Source: Unio delphinus (lineage: Eukaryota; Mollusca; Bivalvia; Unionida; Unionidae). Taken from it: a stretch of 64,000 bases of DNA. The notes beneath the pieces are model-generated. The model was not told the DNA's origin. It worked only from the letters and a program-made list of their open reading frames with translations, and ran no database searches. Positions 1 to 7,421 of the stretch are shown in pieces; position 1 is the stretch's first letter, and the number at the start of each line of letters is the position of its first letter. Where the stretch lies: positions 310,001 through 374,000 of the forward strand of contig JAQISU010000123.1 in the NCBI GenBank assembly GCA_029339505.1. The letters run 5' to 3'. The translations under genes were made by a program, and so were the position numbers.

Positions 1-50
1 CCCCTTCCCCCACTCCCCCACGAGAAGAACTCAAAACTTGGGTTAAAAAG

Positions 51-269
51 ATGATGGCTACTCCTTCTTCGACAGATGTGAAAAAGAAAGAAAGGAAACC
101 AGAAGTGAGAAAAGAAAAGAAGGCCAAAGAAGCTATCCCATTACCTCCGCCACCACCATTACCCTCGACGTCAACTCCTGTGGCACATCGGACACGTAAA
201 ACCGTTTCCAAACAACCCGCATTTCGTCCCACCCAAAGCAATATCCTCGAAGAGTGGGTCCCTTATTAA
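51..269 (+). CDS. Small proline- and lysine-rich ORF upstream of integrase, hypothetical
   Basis: This is a 72-residue ORF starting at tandem ATGs. It has a Lys/Glu-rich first third, a proline run near residues 31-37 and a basic stretch around AHRTRKTV, and it ends in LEEWVPY. Its stop lies 8 nt before the integrase ATG, the same tight spacing seen between the later genes. I do not recognise it. It could be a complete small gene or the 3' part of a longer, spliced or upstream-cut gene. The low-complexity composition makes chance coding possible. Confidence 0.35.
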   Translation: MMATPSSTDVKKKERKPEVRKEKKAKEAIPLPPPPPLPSTSTPVAHRTRKTVSKQPAFRPTQSNILEEWVPY

Positions 270-277
270 CAAAAACC

Positions 278-1390
278 ATGGAGAAGGTCTTAGCCAGCAT
301 TTACTACGATCCAGCTCACCCTGCAGGTTACGGAGGCATTCAGAAATTGTATCGTGCTGCCAAAACTCGCCTGAAAAAGCTCCGTTTACCAGCAGTACAA
401 CGATGGTTACAAGAACAAGCGACGTACACTTTACACAAACCCATTCGACGAAAATTTCACAGAAGTCGCACTCAAGTGGAAGGCATCGATCATCAATGGC
501 AAGCCGATTTAGCTGATGTCTCTTATTTAGCCACCTACAATCGTGGCTACAAATATTTGTTTTGTGTCATCGACGTCTTTTCTAAATTTGCCTGGGTCGT
601 ACCATTGACATCCAAATCGAGCGGAGAGTTAGTACGAGCTTTGCAACTGGTGTTGAAACAAAGCGGTCGTCACCCTCTTCGATGGCAAACCGACAAAGGC
701 ACCGAATTTCTGAACCAAGCTTTTCAACGAGAATTAAAAAAACGTGACATTCATTTTTTCACCACCGAAAATCCTGAAACCAAAGCCAGTATCGTGGAAC
801 GTTTTCAACGTACCTTGAAAGAACGCATGTGGAAATATTTTACACATCAACACACTCTCAAGTACATCGACGTCTTACCACACTTAGTCCAAGCCTACAA
901 TCAATCTTACCATAGAAGCATTGGACGTGCCCCACAAGAGGTGACACCTGACAACGAAGTCACTGTTTTTGAGCGTCTGTTTGGTACGTCCCGGACGAGG
1001 GCTGTCCCCAAGAAAGGTAGAGAAGTGTTAACCCCGGGAGATTGGGTACGCATTGGCAAAACCAAACGCACTTTCGACAAAGGTTACTTACCCAACTGGA
1101 CCACCGAATTGTTTCGTGTTACTGGACGAGTGCGCGATCGTCATCCTACCGTCTATAAATTGGAAGACATGAACGGAGAAGTATTAAAAGGAACATTTTA
1201 CTTGCCTGAGTTACAACGTGTTACCAAAAAAGAAGACGACGTGTACGACATTGAAAGCATTCTCGAACGAAGAACCCGTAAAGTAGGAAAACGTCGTGTC
1301 AAAGAAGTCAAAGTACGTTGGAAAGGATATCCTCCTAGTTTTGATTCTTGGATTGACGCTTCGCAAGTCATCGACTATAAAAAGAAGTGA
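278..1390 (+). CDS. DDE integrase with C-terminal chromodomain (retroviral-type, Polinton class)
   Basis: It is expected to insert the element's linear DNA into host chromatin. The frame is open from a GTG at 254, but the ATG at 278 has a good context (accATGg) and begins the conserved N-terminal block with YYDPAHPAGYGG, so I chose it (370 residues). The catalytic triad reads as D77 (in WQADL), D139 (in WQTDKGTEF) and E174 (in SIVERFQRTLKE), a DDx34E spacing. The usual retroviral HHCC zinc finger is replaced by the YYDP block, as in Polinton integrases. The last ~50 residues form a chromodomain (VYDIESIL, VRWKGYPPSFDSW), which may steer insertion to methylated histone tails. It is followed after 5 nt by the next gene. 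Confidence 0.93.
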   Translation: MEKVLASIYYDPAHPAGYGGIQKLYRAAKTRLKKLRLPAVQRWLQEQATYTLHKPIRRKFHRSRTQVEGIDHQWQADLADVSYLATYNRGYKYLFCVIDVFSKFAWVVPLTSKSSGELVRALQLVLKQSGRHPLRWQTDKGTEFLNQAFQRELKKRDIHFFTTENPETKASIVERFQRTLKERMWKYFTHQHTLKYIDVLPHLVQAYNQSYHRSIGRAPQEVTPDNEVTVFERLFGTSRTRAVPKKGREVLTPGDWVRIGKTKRTFDKGYLPNWTTELFRVTGRVRDRHPTVYKLEDMNGEVLKGTFYLPELQRVTKKEDDVYDIESILERRTRKVGKRRVKEVKVRWKGYPPSFDSWIDASQVIDYKKK

Positions 1391-1395
1391 CCATC

Positions 1396-1815
1396 ATGCC
1401 CTTCAATACAGCTTCAGCAACCACAGTGACTACTCCTTCACCCACGTCATCTCTGCAAGATTTACAAAAGCAACCCTTGTGGGTGTGGTGTGGAGAACGT
1501 GTCCCTAAAACGCAAATCGTTTTTTTCTGTCAAATCTTTGTGGTATATTGTGTCATTGGTGCAGCCATTGCTAATTTGAGTTTGCAACAAGGAGACAAAC
1601 AATTGTGGACCATTTTACTCAGCAGTTGCATCGGGTATCTTCTTCCCAATCCTTCCCTGAAATACTCTTACAACGGGAACAACAGTAACAATATTGGGAG
1701 TCTGGCGGCCAACGTTAGTCCTTCTCCTGACAGTCACCCTTCCAATCACAATCCTCTTTTAGATACTCCTTTAACCTCGAGTGACTCCTCGGACAGAAGA
1801 ACATTGGAAATATGA
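1396..1815 (+). CDS. Small membrane protein with two predicted hydrophobic helices
   Basis: This is a 139-residue protein. The frame extends upstream through the integrase stop, but the first ATG is at 1396. A Ser/Thr-rich N-terminus (1-20) is followed by two hydrophobic stretches at about 41-60 (IVFFCQIFVVYCVIGAAIA) and 70-84 (LWTILLSSCIGYLL), then a Ser/Asn/Pro-rich tail. A virion or host-membrane protein is plausible because it sits between integrase and capsid genes, but I cannot assign a family. Its TGA overlaps the ATG of the next gene (ATGA), an arrangement unusual for an animal nuclear gene. Confidence 0.6.
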   Translation: MPFNTASATTVTTPSPTSSLQDLQKQPLWVWCGERVPKTQIVFFCQIFVVYCVIGAAIANLSLQQGDKQLWTILLSSCIGYLLPNPSLKYSYNGNNSNNIGSLAANVSPSPDSHPSNHNPLLDTPLTSSDSSDRRTLEI

Positions 1816-2741
1816 ACAACACTATTAACCAATTTTACTTAACGTTACCCAGTGACAGTTCCATGGAGGTGTTTCCTAACAACACATTGTGTTGTTACAC
1901 GTCTAAATTACCTCAAGCTATGCATTTGGATCAAGATGATCACTGGGAAGCAGCTTTAGTGGAAATAATACACCCGACACAAATCAAAAACATCGTCGAA
2001 AATCAAAACTTTTTCACAGTTGAAGTGTACGACAAGCCATTGCAACAAGCCTTAGATGAACGAGGCATCACTGGCATTGACAACAAGAAATCAGATGGAC
2101 CCGCAACTAAACAACTGTCCACTCATGTGTTGACCATTCCTGCAGGCTACTATTTTAGCGGTCAACATTTAGTGACTACGATTGCAAGCAGGTTCAATGT
2201 TGTGTTTGGTAAACCCCTGGACAAAATCAGAGAAAGTGTTACCTTTGAGTACATTAAAGTGGCTCGCCGCTTCATGATCAAATTTTCAGAGAAGAAAATA
2301 ATAGCCATTACCTTTTGTCCTGAATTGTTTGATATCTTAGGTGGAGACCTCAAGATGCTCCCGAAAAAAAAAGAAATACCAGGCATATCCAGTAACTTGG
2401 ATTTTACCAAATATTTTCGATCCCCTGTAGAAATGAACCAAGGACTCAATTTGATGTTTGTGTACTCCGATGTGGTGGAGTACAACGTGGTAGGACACAC
2501 CTCTGTACCGTTACTGCGTGTCATTCCTTTCAAAGTGGATACCACTACCGCTGACGAGGAAGGTGGAAATACCTATCACGTTCACCGTGAATTTGTACAT
2601 CCTCATTATTTACCCGTCAGTAAGTCGTATTTCGACAGTGTCAACATTACTATAAAAGGAGAACTAGGTCAAAATATTCCATTTACCAAAGGGAAAGTCA
2701 CAGTGAAACTCCATTTTCAAAAACGATTCTCCAACAACTGA
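1812..2741 (+). CDS. Penton-like minor capsid protein candidate
   Basis: This is a 309-residue protein. The N-terminus carries FYLTLPSDSSMEVFPNNT, then a WEAALVEI segment followed by HPTQ. This N-terminal pattern (LPS.SS...FP.NT, then W.AL.EI..P) recurs in the putative penton/minor capsid proteins of adintovirus- and Polinton-like elements (established knowledge, recalled rather than searched). A beta-rich composition agrees with a jelly-roll fold. The start overlaps the upstream stop by 4 nt. A neighbouring hexon-like gene supports the role; structure prediction would decide. Confidence 0.6.
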   Translation: MNNTINQFYLTLPSDSSMEVFPNNTLCCYTSKLPQAMHLDQDDHWEAALVEIIHPTQIKNIVENQNFFTVEVYDKPLQQALDERGITGIDNKKSDGPATKQLSTHVLTIPAGYYFSGQHLVTTIASRFNVVFGKPLDKIRESVTFEYIKVARRFMIKFSEKKIIAITFCPELFDILGGDLKMLPKKKEIPGISSNLDFTKYFRSPVEMNQGLNLMFVYSDVVEYNVVGHTSVPLLRVIPFKVDTTTADEEGGNTYHVHREFVHPHYLPVSKSYFDSVNITIKGELGQNIPFTKGKVTVKLHFQKRFSNN

Positions 2742-2748
2742 AAAAGTG

Positions 2749-3189
2749 ATGTATCCTGTGTACCAAGGAGTCACTCGACAACGAGGACATGGTTTAGGAG
2801 ATATGTTTAAATCAGCCTTTCGTTCCGTAGTCCCTGTTTTAAAACCAATGGTGACACGAGGATTGCACACCTTAAAAGATGCCGCATTGACTCACGGCAA
2901 AGATTTTCTTTACAATGTTCTCATTGACAAACAAAACCCAAAAGAAGCTTTTTTGAGAGCAGGCAAAAATGCCTTGCTTCAAACGGGTAAAGAGCTTTTG
3001 GGTCGACGAGAAAGTCCTATAAATGCTCTGAACGGTACCACGTCTGACATTCCTACTTCCCTGACGACACAGCAAGGACAAGGTAGAAAGCGTCGACGAA
3101 GGCACCCTTTCAAAAGTCTCCGTACCTCAAAAGTTCGAAAGACAAAGAAAAAAAGAACCGCTCGAGACTTAGACATTTTTGATTATTAA
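2749..3189 (+). CDS. Basic virion core protein, pVI/pX-like
   Basis: This is a 146-residue protein starting at the ATG at 2749 (the GTG at 2746 is only an open-frame extension). It has an N-terminal Gly-containing amphipathic stretch (GHGLGDMFKSAFRSVVPV), a middle helical region, and a strongly basic C-terminal third (GRKRRRRHPF, KVRKTKKKR) ending in the acidic/aromatic DLDIFDY. The amphipathic helix plus basic tail resembles the adenovirus minor core proteins pVI and pX and their counterparts in adintoviruses. It probably contacts DNA or membranes inside the particle. It lies 7 nt after the penton candidate and 27 nt before the capsid gene. Confidence 0.55.
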   Translation: MYPVYQGVTRQRGHGLGDMFKSAFRSVVPVLKPMVTRGLHTLKDAALTHGKDFLYNVLIDKQNPKEAFLRAGKNALLQTGKELLGRRESPINALNGTTSDIPTSLTTQQGQGRKRRRRHPFKSLRTSKVRKTKKKRTARDLDIFDY

Positions 3190-3216
3190 AAGTGAAGAAA
3201 AAAACCTAAAGAAAAA

Positions 3217-4551
3217 ATGATGCACCAAGAATCTTGTGCCTGTTCCAAGTCGGAACTGGATCTCTTTGCCATGCCACCCACGATGATGACCATGCAAGAA
3301 GCTCAATGGGTCGAATTTCATCCCGTCTCCTCTTTGACGGATTCAGCTCCCATCGAGTTTGAAATCAAAGGACAACCCGAAGATTACATCGATCTCAACA
3401 ACAGTTACTTGTATTTGAAAGTGAAAGTAACCAAAACAGACAACACCAATCCAGGAGCCAATGATAGAGTAGCTCCTGTCAACAATTTCATGCATTCCTT
3501 GTTCAGCGATGTGGATTTGTACATGAATAACAAACTGATCAGCAGTAGCATGGATACTTACCCTTACCGAGCGTACCTCGAAAATCTCTTGACGTACGGA
3601 AAAGAAGCCAAGAACACTCATCTAGATGCTTGCGTGGTATGGAAACCTGACACTGCAGATAAGTTTAACGACACAGCCTTGCCCGCAGCAGCAGTCGATG
3701 GCAATCCTGCCGATCCTCACAATGAAGGTTTTAACGAGCGTCGAAAGAAAATTTTGCAAGGACGTAGTTTAGAACTGTTCGATCGTTTGCATTTGGACAT
3801 GTGGTTTCAAGAGAAGTATTTGCTGAACGGAGTAGATATTCGCTTGAGACTGAATCGAAGTAGTACTGCTTTCCATTTGATGGCTCATGCCAACGAATAC
3901 AAAACCATTATCCAAGAAGCCAGGTTATACGTACGTCGCGTGGAAGTGTTACCTAAAGTGGGAAATGATATCAGTCACACTTTGAGCAGAACGACAGCCA
4001 AGTATCCGATACGACGCGTGGAAGTCAAAACTTTCACCATTGCCGCTGGACTCCGATCTAAGATCGAAGATCATCTGTTCCAAGGACAGTTACCCAAACG
4101 TTTATTCATTGGTATCGTCAGCAATGCAGCCCTCAATGGTGCCCACGATGAAAATCCTTTCCAGTTTAAGCACTGCAGAGTATCCAAAATTGAAGTCAGT
4201 CGCGATGGCAAAACTTTGTGTACCAGACCCTTCGAACCCGACTTTGGCGAACAGAAAAATTACTTGAGGTCGTACTTGTCACTGTACGAAGCCACAGGAC
4301 AGTTAGGAACCAACACCAGTCACGGTATTTCCTACGACGACTATGCAAGAGGTTACACGTTGTGGGCTTTTGATTTCACTCCAGACCAAGGCAGCGACAA
4401 GGGACATTTCCACCCTATAAAATCTGGGCAACTGCGTGTGGAACTTCAGTTTGCAGCACCTCTTCCCGAAACGGTGAATATCATTCTGTATGCTGAATTC
4501 GATAATACCATAGAAATTAACAGTTTGAGAGAAGTCATTCTAGACTATTAG
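3217..4551 (+). CDS. Major capsid (hexon-like, double jelly-roll) protein candidate, F54H12.2-like
   Basis: This 444-residue protein is the largest in the cluster. Segments such as EFEIKGQPEDYIDLNNSYLY, VNNFMHSLFSDVDLYMNNKL and DTYPYRAYLENLLTYGKEAK match what I know of the nematode F54H12.2-like family, which is widespread in animal genomes within Maverick/adintovirus-like elements and is taken to be their capsid protein. The beta-rich pattern fits two jelly-rolls. Length is within the usual range for this branch, shorter than classical Polinton capsid proteins. An ATGATG pair starts the frame, followed by a Cys-containing leader (ESCACSKSELDLF). No damage is seen. Confidence 0.75.
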   Translation: MMHQESCACSKSELDLFAMPPTMMTMQEAQWVEFHPVSSLTDSAPIEFEIKGQPEDYIDLNNSYLYLKVKVTKTDNTNPGANDRVAPVNNFMHSLFSDVDLYMNNKLISSSMDTYPYRAYLENLLTYGKEAKNTHLDACVVWKPDTADKFNDTALPAAAVDGNPADPHNEGFNERRKKILQGRSLELFDRLHLDMWFQEKYLLNGVDIRLRLNRSSTAFHLMAHANEYKTIIQEARLYVRRVEVLPKVGNDISHTLSRTTAKYPIRRVEVKTFTIAAGLRSKIEDHLFQGQLPKRLFIGIVSNAALNGAHDENPFQFKHCRVSKIEVSRDGKTLCTRPFEPDFGEQKNYLRSYLSLYEATGQLGTNTSHGISYDDYARGYTLWAFDFTPDQGSDKGHFHPIKSGQLRVELQFAAPLPETVNIILYAEFDNTIEINSLREVILDY

Positions 4552-4556
4552 ACATT

Positions 4557-5054
4557 ATGGAAGACCCTTGTCCTTCTTTGAATAGTGGAGAATCCATGGA
4601 ATGGGAGGTTACAGAAAAAGCAGAACCCCAAGACCAAAAAGAAGAAGTAGTGATCATGCAATCCAGATGGCCAGAACAGGAACAACAGTTAGTGGCTTGT
4701 TTTGCACAACACTTGGAAGATAAAATGAGGGACCTGATTAAAAAAGATTGTTATGGATGTCAAATCGATCATCCCAGTCAAATTCAACACGATAAATGTA
4801 TGATGATGAGTCAAGAAGAAAAATTGGATGATTATCTGAACGAAGCTTGGAGTCTCATCTCCGAAGAAGACGTGTTACTTCAGTGGTATAAAGGCTTACG
4901 TGATCATTCCTCTCCTCCATTGTTTGCTCGAGAAATCGATCGCATCGAAGCTCTCTTGGCCAAAAGTAAAGAGACGAAGCAAACCATCAGTTACTTGTCA
5001 GACCGTTTCAAACAAAAAGTCTGGATTGAATTGATGACTTATCATCACCTGTGA
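4557..5054 (+). CDS. Conserved-type small protein with Cys/His cluster
   Basis: This is a 165-residue protein with an acidic N-terminus. Residues 65-81 hold C65-x2-C68-x3-H72-x5-H78-x2-C81 (CYGCQIDHPSQIQHDKC), a probable zinc site. The rest is helical, with an EEDVLLQWYKGL segment. Its place between the capsid and protease genes (5 nt after the capsid stop) implies a role in assembly or late expression, but I cannot name a function. I recall similar Cys/His proteins next to F54H12.2-like genes, but that is unverified memory. Confidence 0.6.
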   Translation: MEDPCPSLNSGESMEWEVTEKAEPQDQKEEVVIMQSRWPEQEQQLVACFAQHLEDKMRDLIKKDCYGCQIDHPSQIQHDKCMMMSQEEKLDDYLNEAWSLISEEDVLLQWYKGLRDHSSPPLFAREIDRIEALLAKSKETKQTISYLSDRFKQKVWIELMTYHHL

Positions 5055-5091
5055 AGAAAGGAGAGAAAAACACAAGGCGACACAACAAAAA

Positions 5092-5649
5092 ATGGATACC
5101 TGGGAACTTTATTATCTTTTGAACCGTAGTTCGTACACTGCTTCTTGGAATCCTGTCGTGTGTGCTAAAGATGAACTACCTCATCGCAAACCTCAAGAGA
5201 ATCAAGCTTATGTCATCAACACAGATGACAGTCATCTTCCAGGAACTCACTGGGTAGCTGTCTACTTTCCTCAAGAGGGTTGTGCGGAGTATTTTGATTC
5301 GTATGGATTGCCTCCTTTCGAAGATGATATCATTGACTTTATGAGAAGAAATGCTCAGACGACACGATTCAATAATGTGAAATTACAAAGCACAGATTCT
5401 ATGGTGTGTGGACAATATTGTATCTATTATCTGCATCATCGCAGTCTTGGATATTCTTTAGAACATTTAGTGACTTATTTTGATCGTCATTCGTCTCGAA
5501 ACGATGACAAAGTAGATCGATGGTTTTGTGACCATTATGGTTATCTGTTGTCTTTAGCTAGGAAACGTAGTGTACATCAATCGCCCAATGATTTCCAACA
5601 GTGGAAATCTCAATTTAATTCACAACGTTGTCAACCATGTCAAAGATAA
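5092..5649 (+). CDS. Adenain-type (C5/Ulp1-like) cysteine protease
   Basis: This is a 185-residue protein, close to the size of adenovirus protease. The catalytic arrangement is visible: H53 in GTHWVAVYF, D69 in EYFDSYG, the oxyanion-hole Gln Q99 in KLQSTDS and nucleophile C106 in MVCGQYCIYYL. In this family the enzyme cleaves capsid and core precursors during maturation; the neighbouring basic core protein and capsid proteins are likely substrates. It is the last gene of the compact cluster and is followed by a poly(A) signal. The ATG at 5092 has the context aaaaaATGg. Confidence 0.88.
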   Translation: MDTWELYYLLNRSSYTASWNPVVCAKDELPHRKPQENQAYVINTDDSHLPGTHWVAVYFPQEGCAEYFDSYGLPPFEDDIIDFMRRNAQTTRFNNVKLQSTDSMVCGQYCIYYLHHRSLGYSLEHLVTYFDRHSSRNDDKVDRWFCDHYGYLLSLARKRSVHQSPNDFQQWKSQFNSQRCQPCQR

Positions 5650-5671
5650 TGTATTGGTGTTATGGAAGAAA

Positions 5672-5733
5672 AAAAATGTTTGTTCTTTGAAATAATGTTT
5701 GTTCTTTGAAATAATGTTTGTTATTTGAATAAA
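5672..5733 (+). terminator. Poly(A) signal of the structural cluster, on a triplicated 20-mer
   Basis: Three near-identical copies of a unit containing TGTTTGTTCTTTGAAATAA lie in a row; the last has mutated into TTTGAATAAA, giving AATAAA at 5728-5733. It is followed by TGTTGTGTTTT, a GU-rich downstream element. This is the only canonical poly(A) signal I see between the integrase and the first accessory gene, so the cluster may share one 3' end. Confidence 0.6.
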
Positions 5734-5862
5734 AATGTTGTGTTTTGAAAACCAATGCGTCTGTCGTTTGTTTTACATTTGTATTCATATAAATGCTCTT
5801 TGACTTTTCTTTCTATCCCTCACATCAAACTATCTAAACGTTTCAAAACCCTAAACCGCAGA

Positions 5863-5902
5863 GGGGTGTTTTCCATCACGTCCGCGCTTGAACCATATAA
5901 AG
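5863..5902 (+). promoter_or_regulatory. Shared promoter module, copy 1 (accessory gene 1)
   Basis: GGGGTGTTTTCCATCACGTC continues into CGCGCTTGAAC and then a TATA box (CATATAAAG) about 60 nt before the ATG at 5956. Near-identical modules at fixed geometry precede the other two accessory genes. The CACGTC core could be an E-box/CRE-like site (inference). Downstream, CAGTCTGGC is shared with copy 2 and may mark the start site. Confidence 0.8.
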
Positions 5903-5955
5903 CAGGGGTAGTCTCCAGTCTGGCCATCCATTGTTTGACTCATCCTCCTACGAAG

Positions 5956-6315
5956 ATGTGCTCAAGACTAGCTAAGCTGAACGAAGCTTATGTCACTCTG
6001 CATCGTATCAGACACAATCTGATGCCAAAGCCTGAAGAGATTGAGAATGTAAGAATGCTACAAGTAACGGAAGACCTCATAGAAGAACTCTTCAGAGAGG
6101 AAATTCAAAAAGAGAAAGAAGAATGGACTGAGAAGTATCGACTTCAAAAGCAGCAGAGAGAGCAGAGAGAACAGCATCAGCAGCATCAGCAACAGCAGCA
6201 GGAACCAGACAGAAGTTTTGTCGACTGTCGTGTGGACACGAAAGAGTTCTCTTTCTCTTTCCGAAGAAGCAGACCCTATCGTGTAGCCAAACGAGGACGC
6301 AATCTTAGACGATAA
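5956..6315 (+). CDS. Accessory gene 1: coiled-coil, Gln/His-rich protein with basic tail
   Basis: This is a 119-residue protein. The frame is open from 5755, but the TATA box at about 5896 lies inside that extension, so the ATG at 5956 (context gaagATG, shared with its two sister genes) is the likely start. The first ~70 residues are charged helix, then comes a Gln/His tract (about 67-85), and it ends in an Arg-rich tail (RPYRVAKRGRNLRR) that could bind nucleic acid or act as a nuclear signal. I do not recognise a family. It has its own promoter upstream and a histone-type stem-loop 43 nt after the stop, so it looks like a separate transcription unit from the structural cluster. Confidence 0.65.
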   Translation: MCSRLAKLNEAYVTLHRIRHNLMPKPEEIENVRMLQVTEDLIEELFREEIQKEKEEWTEKYRLQKQQREQREQHQQHQQQQQEPDRSFVDCRVDTKEFSFSFRRSRPYRVAKRGRNLRR

Positions 6316-6357
6316 AAGATTGTCATCCTTCCTCGTACACACAAACACAAAAAAAAC

Positions 6358-6394
6358 AGCCCTTTTCAGGGCTACCCAATATTCTAGAAAAGAA
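6358..6394 (+). terminator. Histone-type 3' stem-loop with purine block, copy 1
   Basis: Stem AGCCCT/AGGGCT (6358-6363 and 6368-6373), loop TTTC, then ACCCA directly after the stem, and GAAAAGAA at 6387-6394, starting 14 nt after the last stem base. The metazoan replication-dependent histone mRNA end has GGCTCTTTTCAGAGCC, an ACCCA flank and a purine-rich U7-binding element about 9-15 nt on (established knowledge). There is no AATAAA close by. Confidence 0.75.
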
Positions 6395-6599
6395 TTAATT
6401 ATTCAATTTGCTTATGGTATGTGAGGAAGTTAGAAAAAAATAGAAGTGAGTCTATAATCACTGTCTCATTTTACTTTTGTTTTGAAGTGCGTCTATAAGC
6501 ACAACGTATTTTTTCAAAATAACTTGTTCAATGTATAATTAATAGGAGTCAAGTATAAAAGTGAGTGAGTGTTTTATTTTAAAAGTCCGCTTGTTTTGT

Positions 6600-6690
6600 T
6601 TTTTGGTAATGATAGGGATAATGTAAGTTTCTTGGATCTAGGGGGTGTTTTCCATCACGTCCGCGTGTTTTGGTAATGATAGGGATACTG
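6600..6690 (+). promoter_or_regulatory. Extra upstream copy of the promoter motif, tandemly duplicated
   Basis: GGGGGTGTTTTCCATCACGT (from 6641) continues into CCGCG but lacks the TATA part. It is flanked by two copies of TTTTGGTAATGATAGGGAT (near 6601 and 6669), so an upstream segment of about 70 bp has been duplicated. The complete module of accessory gene 2 follows at 6712. Confidence 0.65.
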
Positions 6691-6711
6691 TAAGATTTTT
6701 GGGTAATCGTA

Positions 6712-6751
6712 GGGGTGTTTTCCATCACGTCCGCGCTTGAACTATATAAAG
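6712..6751 (+). promoter_or_regulatory. Shared promoter module, copy 2 (accessory gene 2)
   Basis: GGGGTGTTTTCCATCACGTC, then CGCGCTTGAAC and TATATAAA at 6743-6750. Over 40 bp it differs from copy 1 at about one position. TCAGTCTGGC at 6761-6770 is a candidate initiator and matches copy 1. Confidence 0.8.
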
Positions 6752-6799
6752 AAGCACTCGTCAGTCTGGCTACCTATCGTTGACGCATCAACACAAAAG

Positions 6800-7288
6800 A
6801 TGAGTAGAGTTCAAAAGCTAAGAGAGCTTCAGATGCACTTGGAGAATGCGAGGCGTCTCCTGGACGAACTGGCAATGGAGGCCTTAGAAGAACAGACTAG
6901 GATTGAAAGAGAAGAGGAGGAAAGAAAAAGGAAAGAAGAGGAGGAGAAGAGAAGACCTATCTTGCCTCACCGTATGATGAGACAAACAAGTCAAGTTACT
7001 CCTATGGTGAGGACGCCTTCACCACCAGAACCAGTTCGTCCACTACAGACACAAGCCCCACCGCAACAAACACAACCTCAGCCGCAACAACCACAGCCTC
7101 AGCCGCAACAACGACAGTTGCGGAATAGGCGAAGATATGAAGACGCTTTCACTATCCCTCAAACAGAAGATTGGGATAGTGAAGCCACTCATTCTCCCTC
7201 TGCACTCCCAGTCACAAGGGTGAATTGGGAGAATGATTGGAGTAGGAGATGTGTGTGTGGGGCTAGACCTGGGAGATGCCAGCATTAA
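6800..7288 (+). CDS. Accessory gene 2: coiled-coil, Pro/Gln-rich protein
   Basis: This is a 162-residue protein from the ATG at 6800 (context aaagATG). The longer open frame from 6737 starts within the TATA region and is unlikely. Residues 1-55 are a charged helix rich in Glu/Arg/Lys; about 75-115 is a Pro/Gln-rich linker with imperfect repeats (QPQPQQPQPQPQQ); a basic RQLRNRRRY stretch follows, and the C-terminus has three Cys (CVCGARPGRCQH). The overall layout (N-terminal helix, low-complexity middle, basic part) resembles accessory gene 1, but I cannot show homology by eye. Function unknown. Promoter and stem-loop are shared in type with its sisters. Confidence 0.65.
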   Translation: MSRVQKLRELQMHLENARRLLDELAMEALEEQTRIEREEEERKRKEEEEKRRPILPHRMMRQTSQVTPMVRTPSPPEPVRPLQTQAPPQQTQPQPQQPQPQPQQRQLRNRRRYEDAFTIPQTEDWDSEATHSPSALPVTRVNWENDWSRRCVCGARPGRCQH

Positions 7289-7316
7289 CCAGGTGCAATT
7301 TGAAGTTAAAAAAAAC

Positions 7317-7353
7317 AGCCCTTCTCAGGGCTACCCAAATAACAAGAAAAGAA
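7317..7353 (+). terminator. Histone-type 3' stem-loop with purine block, copy 2
   Basis: Stem AGCCCT/AGGGCT (7317-7322 and 7327-7332), loop TCTC, ACCCA flank at 7333-7337, and CAAGAAAAGAAA with GAAAAGAA starting at 7346, again 14 nt after the stem. It lies 29 nt after the stop codon of accessory gene 2. CAAGAAAAGA closely resembles the CAAGAAAGA U7-pairing element of sea urchin histone genes (recalled). Confidence 0.75.
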
Positions 7354-7421
7354 ATACTATGTCAATTGCCAATGGGTGTGAGAGAGGAGTAGTGTGATTA
7401 TAAACACTGACTCTATTTAGA

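Noticed and set aside
2162..2545. 127-codon minus-strand ORF
   Set aside because: It is a shadow of the penton-like gene; no domain and no independent signals.
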